Shown piece after piece: positions 18,530 to 21,815 of a stretch of 21,815 bases of DNA. The DNA is taken from the NCBI GenBank assembly GCA_011763485.2, contig JAANSK020264383.1, positions 1-21,815 of the forward strand. The letters are read 5' to 3'. Both the position numbers and the translations under genes were made by a program. The notes beneath the pieces are model-generated. The model was not told the origin of the DNA, made no database searches, and was given only the letters and a program-made list of their open reading frames with translations. Position 1 is the first letter of the stretch. Each line of letters begins with the position of its first letter. The stretch is from Isoetes engelmannii. Lineage: Eukaryota > Streptophyta > Lycopodiopsida > Isoetales > Isoetaceae.

Positions 18530-20080
18530 TCAACTGGGCAATCTGACCATGTGAGGTCTTGGTTTATTTGCTTGACAATGTCTTCGATGTGAATTATCTC
18601 TTGCCATCTTCTGTTGCTTACCTCATCTGCATTAAGGATGAGGAAGAATGTTGGGACACCCCACTTGTTGACCATTGCAAGGAGATCTTTGAGCTGTTTT
18701 CTGTGGTATTCAAGGGTGTTTGGAATGTATTTGGGGACTTTGTGCTTGATGATATGGCGGATGCAATCTTGTTCTGTGGAGTTGGGATCTGTTGCTTTGT
18801 AGTGTTGGATGTCTTTGTGGAGTACTGTTATGGTTATAGACTTTGAGATGATTAGTGTTTGGCGTATCTGGTACATTATTAGGAGATATGGCTTGTATAG
18901 CATGAATGGGAGAAAATGCAAGAGATACGTGGCTTTATGTCGATGTTGAAGTCGGTGTGTCGTTGGTGCATTCCAGCTCCTTTAGAGAATAGGAAGGGGA
19001 ATATGCATGCTTCCAGTGTTACTGGTGTCTGTATGGTGTTGTGGTTGATGATGGTGCCTTCTATTGTCGACATTGTTGGCGGGTTGAGGTTGTTGGTTTC
19101 TTCTCTCAACATGAGGGGTAGAAGATGGTATATGTCATCTTGTTGGAAGGTGGTGGATGTGTCTTGGATGTTGGTTGTGTCGCGTAGAGATATTGTGTGT
19201 ATGGTTGTGTTTTGGTTTGTGGCATGTGCACTATCTGGATGTGATCTAGCAAGGATGCCAGAGATCATAGTAGCGGAAATGATGCAGAGGCATGTTATTG
19301 GGTTTGGTTGCTCATACAATGTTTTGTACTTGTTGGTGATCAGATTATGCAGGATGATGTAGGAGAGCAGTGTGTCTATCTTTGTTTTGGTCGTTTGATC
19401 TAGTTCTATTCCCGGGGGTTTCACATAGTTTAGGATGTATATACCATGTACGTTAATCGAGGTGGGTTTTTTTGGACTTGAAACGTACGTATACATACGA
19501 AATTATGGGGTTTTTTAGGGGGGATCTAGTGTAATATGCATACGACAAGGGTTTTTTTGAACCCTAGATAAGGCGTATACGGAGGGGTTTTTGTTGACCC
19601 CATTAACGCACACGGCGTATCCCCATTACAATAGGTGAAACCCCCAGTGTTCTATTTGGTTGAGTTCCATCCAAGAGACTAGGGGATTGACAAGTAGGCT
19701 TCTCTCCTGGCATTTGCTACGATTATGTCGTTCATTCGTCTCTTAACAACTATGGAGATGTCTATTGTTAAGATCATTTGGGTATAGAATATTGGAAGCG
19801 TGAGTACGTCTTTGGTGTATGTAGGGAATGATGTCCATGTGGTCAGTAAATGTTTTGCGCAATTGTTGCAAGTGTAGAACTTGCAAGAGTTGTTTCTCAC
19901 ATAGTTGTAGAGGAAGGGATTGAATAGGTAATATGGTGGGTGGTCTTCGTTTGTGCTTGGCCATTTCTTCTTTATCTGCTTTGGGTCTTTGTAGATGGTC
20001 GGCTTACAGGATGCACACATGTACATGTTGGTTTGGATTGTTTGACAATCCTTTTCCCATAGTGTCGCGTATTGAATCAC
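18499..20080 (-). pseudogene. Helitron RepHel, N-terminal region with Helitron_like_N domain
   Basis: The first frame (20080-19679) has paired Cys (CASC, CNNC) that could bind zinc and ends VVKRRMNDIIVANARREAYL. A lysine-rich frame at 20417-20091 may be its 5' extension. After a non-coding stretch (19500-19678) the frame 19496-18879 gives VHGIYILNYVKPPGIEL, LPLMLREETNNLNPPT and FPFLFSKGAGMHQRH. A frameshift near 18905 leads to FMLYKPYLLIMYQIRQTLI, KYIPNTLEYHRKQLKDLLAM, WGVPTFFLILNADEVSNRRW and WSDCPVECTTLFHRR. The last group (Trp-Gly-x-Pro-x-Phe-Phe, ADE) is the hallmark of Helitron_like_N. The multiple breaks mean no active product. Confidence 0.88.
19478..19660. repeat. Cluster of short G/T-run hairpins inside the Helitron
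   Basis: GGGTTTTTTTGAACCC and GGGGTTTTTGTTGACCCC, each able to fold, alternate with CGTATAC-like words (GTATACATACG, GCATACGAC, GCGTATACGG, GGCGTATCC). The block interrupts the Rep frames. Confidence 0.55.
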
Positions 20081-20417
20081 ACTTGGTCAATCAGTTGTTG
20101 TTGGTAACAATCGCCGTTGCCTGCGTTCTTGGATTCTCTGTCTTGCTGCTTGTCTTCTTTGGTGCATTTTTTATGTTCCATGGTTGTTTGCCTGGAAGAG
20201 ATTCAAGGTAGGCGTTCGGGGTCATGTAGATTTGGAAGGTTTGGGATGTCAATGGTTGAATGTGGGAATTATTATGTACTAGAGTATCATATAGAGCGTA
20301 ACTACATATGATTGAGAACTTACTCGTGTTTTGCTCATGGGTTTTGGAACTTTGTATCAAGCATGCATTTGAATGGTTGTAGTCTGAAGCTGTTAAAACT
20401 TCTTTACACAACTTCAA

Positions 20418-21236
20418 GTTGTTTGTCTGTGGACATACATGAGATAGAGAGGAGTTATAAAAGTAAGAGAATCATTTATATAGAATGGGAGAGAATCTTG
20501 AAGAATAGAAAGCGTGGTTGAATTAGAGCTAAATGCATTGTGTGCTTGGTCCACAAGTTGTGTCTTGACGAAGGGGAAGCAAGATTATCTTATTGACGAT
20601 GACATGCTAAAAGGTGTAATATGTGATGTATGCATCCATTGAATGTGAGGGAAAGAATTGTTGCAACTAAGGTTGTTGTGGGATAGAACCTGGCATTGCA
20701 GCAAACACATACTGCCTTTAGTTGCAAATCATGCCAAATAATAGCCACACACTATTTGTCTTGGCAATTATTTGGGCCCTTTGGCACTAGAAAAAAACCC
20801 TATCCCTACATCACATATATCATGACAAATAATAAGCAGGTTGACCATGGTTTGGGACATGCTTGCATTTTTATATGTTGACGTATTTTTTACATTGTTT
20901 CGACGTTGGATCAATGTATCAAATGCTCTCACATTGAAGGGATATGCTCATTCTCCGCAGTTTTTGACAAGGATATCTTCATTCTCTGCCATTTTTGATG
21001 ATATTGAGCATCTGCAATCAAATTTGAAATTGAGATATTTTGGGAATTAGATACACTGGCAGGATTTAATTGCAACTCATTCACAATATCGGCTGATGCA
21101 ATTCCAATGCACATTGTTTTTTATTATTAATTGCCACTGTATGTCTTCCAGCTTCTGAGCATCTTTTATAACACTCTACTGCAATTTGTAGCGAATAGAG
21201 CACACTATAGTGCAAGCAGTTACATATAGTATATAC
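20418..21236. other. No gene seen right of the Helitron
   Basis: AT-rich sequence with short unsupported frames. The missing 5' end of the minus-strand Helitron should lie here but was not recognised. Confidence 0.5.
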
Positions 21237-21328
21237 GTACATGTTTGATTGTTCTGTTAGGTTGAGTAATAAGTTATATCCTGTACATGTTTGGTTGTTC
21301 TGCTAGGTTGAGTAATAACTTGTAAAGT
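21237..21328. repeat. Two tandem 46-bp units
   Basis: GTACATGTTTG with TTCTG then TAGGTTGAGTAATAA occurs at 21237-21282 and again at 21283-21328, with a few substitutions. Confidence 0.88.
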
Positions 21329-21557
21329 AAGTTTTGCGCTAAAGATACCATCTTTTACAATAAGATTGAAGCTGATAATTTGCACATTGGGATGGGGATG
21401 ACAAATATAATATCATATTTCATGCTGCTGCAAAGTGAGCAGCACTAAATGGCTAGTTAAACTTCATTATACCTCAAAAACAACAACTCAAACGGTAACA
21501 TTACACAAGTACCAGAGGATTTGATCAATTTCGCCTTGAGAAACTTGCAGCAATCTA
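21329..21557. other. No gene seen between the 46-bp repeat and the Helitron-like motif
   Basis: AT-rich sequence without supported coding or repeats. Confidence 0.5.
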
Positions 21558-21815
21558 GTCTATACTACTAAATGCAGGAATCTTAAGGTGGAGAGAGTTT
21601 CATTGCATGGGAGCTCGCTTTTCGATCTTCAAAAGTCTCAAACCTCTATGAGATTATAGACATCCAAAATACCATACAGAGTTGGGCTAACTTCCCAAGT
21701 CAGCTTCATGGTTTAAAACATAACACCCTCGGAGCAGAGTGTTAAGGGAGATAACGCCTTGGCCCTCGGGCGTTAATGGGAATAAAATTCTCGGGCAATA
21801 TGGCCATGGCCAAAA
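21558..21815 (+). other. Helitron-like 5' terminus motif followed by two hairpins, running off the window
   Basis: TCTATACTACTAAATG begins near 21559 and resembles the conserved 5' ends of plant Helitrons. Further on, TAACAC pairs with GTGTTA (21721-21744) and TAACGCC with GGCGTTA (21752-21775); both hairpins contain CCTCGG. If the terminus is real, a second Helitron in plus orientation extends beyond the window. The preceding base is not the expected host A at the first TC, so this is tentative. Confidence 0.3.

Larger units (their letters stand above)
17083..20417 (-). mobile_element. Autonomous-type Helitron remnant (RepHel), truncated in the helicase
   Basis: Helitrons move by rolling-circle replication using one RepHel protein. 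On the minus strand, Helitron_like_N, the HUH and Tyr Rep motifs and a PIF1-like Walker A appear in the correct order between about 20080 and 17152. Frameshifts and stops split them. Everything after Walker A is missing, and sequence matching module X's flank begins there. Neither the 5' TC terminus nor the 3' CTRR hairpin was located, so the outer limits are approximate. The coding strand is strikingly A/C-rich. Confidence 0.88.

Noticed and set aside
18559-19362. Plus-strand open frames of 95 and 148 codons
   Set aside because: They are antisense to clear Helitron_like_N coding and have Val/Cys-rich compositions caused by the biased coding strand.

Overview
This window looks like nuclear DNA from a land plant, probably a seed plant with a repeat-rich genome. 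The evidence is one intact gene with short GT-AG introns encoding a plant-type 2-oxoglutarate/Fe(II) dioxygenase, several broken relatives of plant genes, and non-LTR retrotransposon and Helitron debris filling most of the remaining space. A gymnosperm is a reasonable guess but unproven. No rRNA, tRNA, CRISPR array or bacterial-type operon was seen.

Layout. 1-2940 (minus) is the 5' half of a decayed LINE: an ORF1-like gene with RGG-type repeats and four 93-bp repeats, then the APE-type endonuclease part of ORF2, running off the left edge. 3464-4380 (minus) is the 5'-truncated 3' end of a different LINE copy. 4499-4923 (minus) is a pseudogene of a MazG-like dCTP pyrophosphatase whose last coding block is duplicated; next to it are a 210-bp tandem duplication and a 22-bp palindrome. 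6153-6345 (minus) reads like part of an unknown protein. 7008-7878 (plus) is a decayed or strongly diverged tRNA-splicing endonuclease SEN2-like gene that keeps its intron borders but has Met at the catalytic Lys position.

8886-10427 (plus) is the only gene that reads cleanly from start to stop: three exons, 356 residues, all iron and co-substrate ligands present.

10930-17080 is a mosaic. Two dispersed repeat modules (called X and Y here) occur as X-Y at 10.9-12.9 kb and as Y-X at 15.1-16.5 kb. Between the first pair lies a coiled-coil open frame split by a short LINE 3' tail. A poly(T)/reverse AATAAA scar and a 20-bp minisatellite follow. 17083-20417 (minus) is a broken Helitron encoding the Helitron_like_N domain, the HUH and Tyr motifs of the Rep nuclease, and the start of a PIF1-like helicase, cut off just after the Walker A motif. 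20418-21815 holds no recognised gene, only a short tandem duplication, two hairpins and a Helitron-like 5' terminus motif.

The genes do not form a pathway. The window is one probably functional metabolic gene embedded in transposon remnants and gene relics. I found no convincing new multi-gene system. The most interesting leads are the SEN2-like relic, the exon-duplicated pyrophosphatase relic, the interrupted coiled-coil frame inside the X/Y family, and the Helitron truncation that shares sequence with that family.
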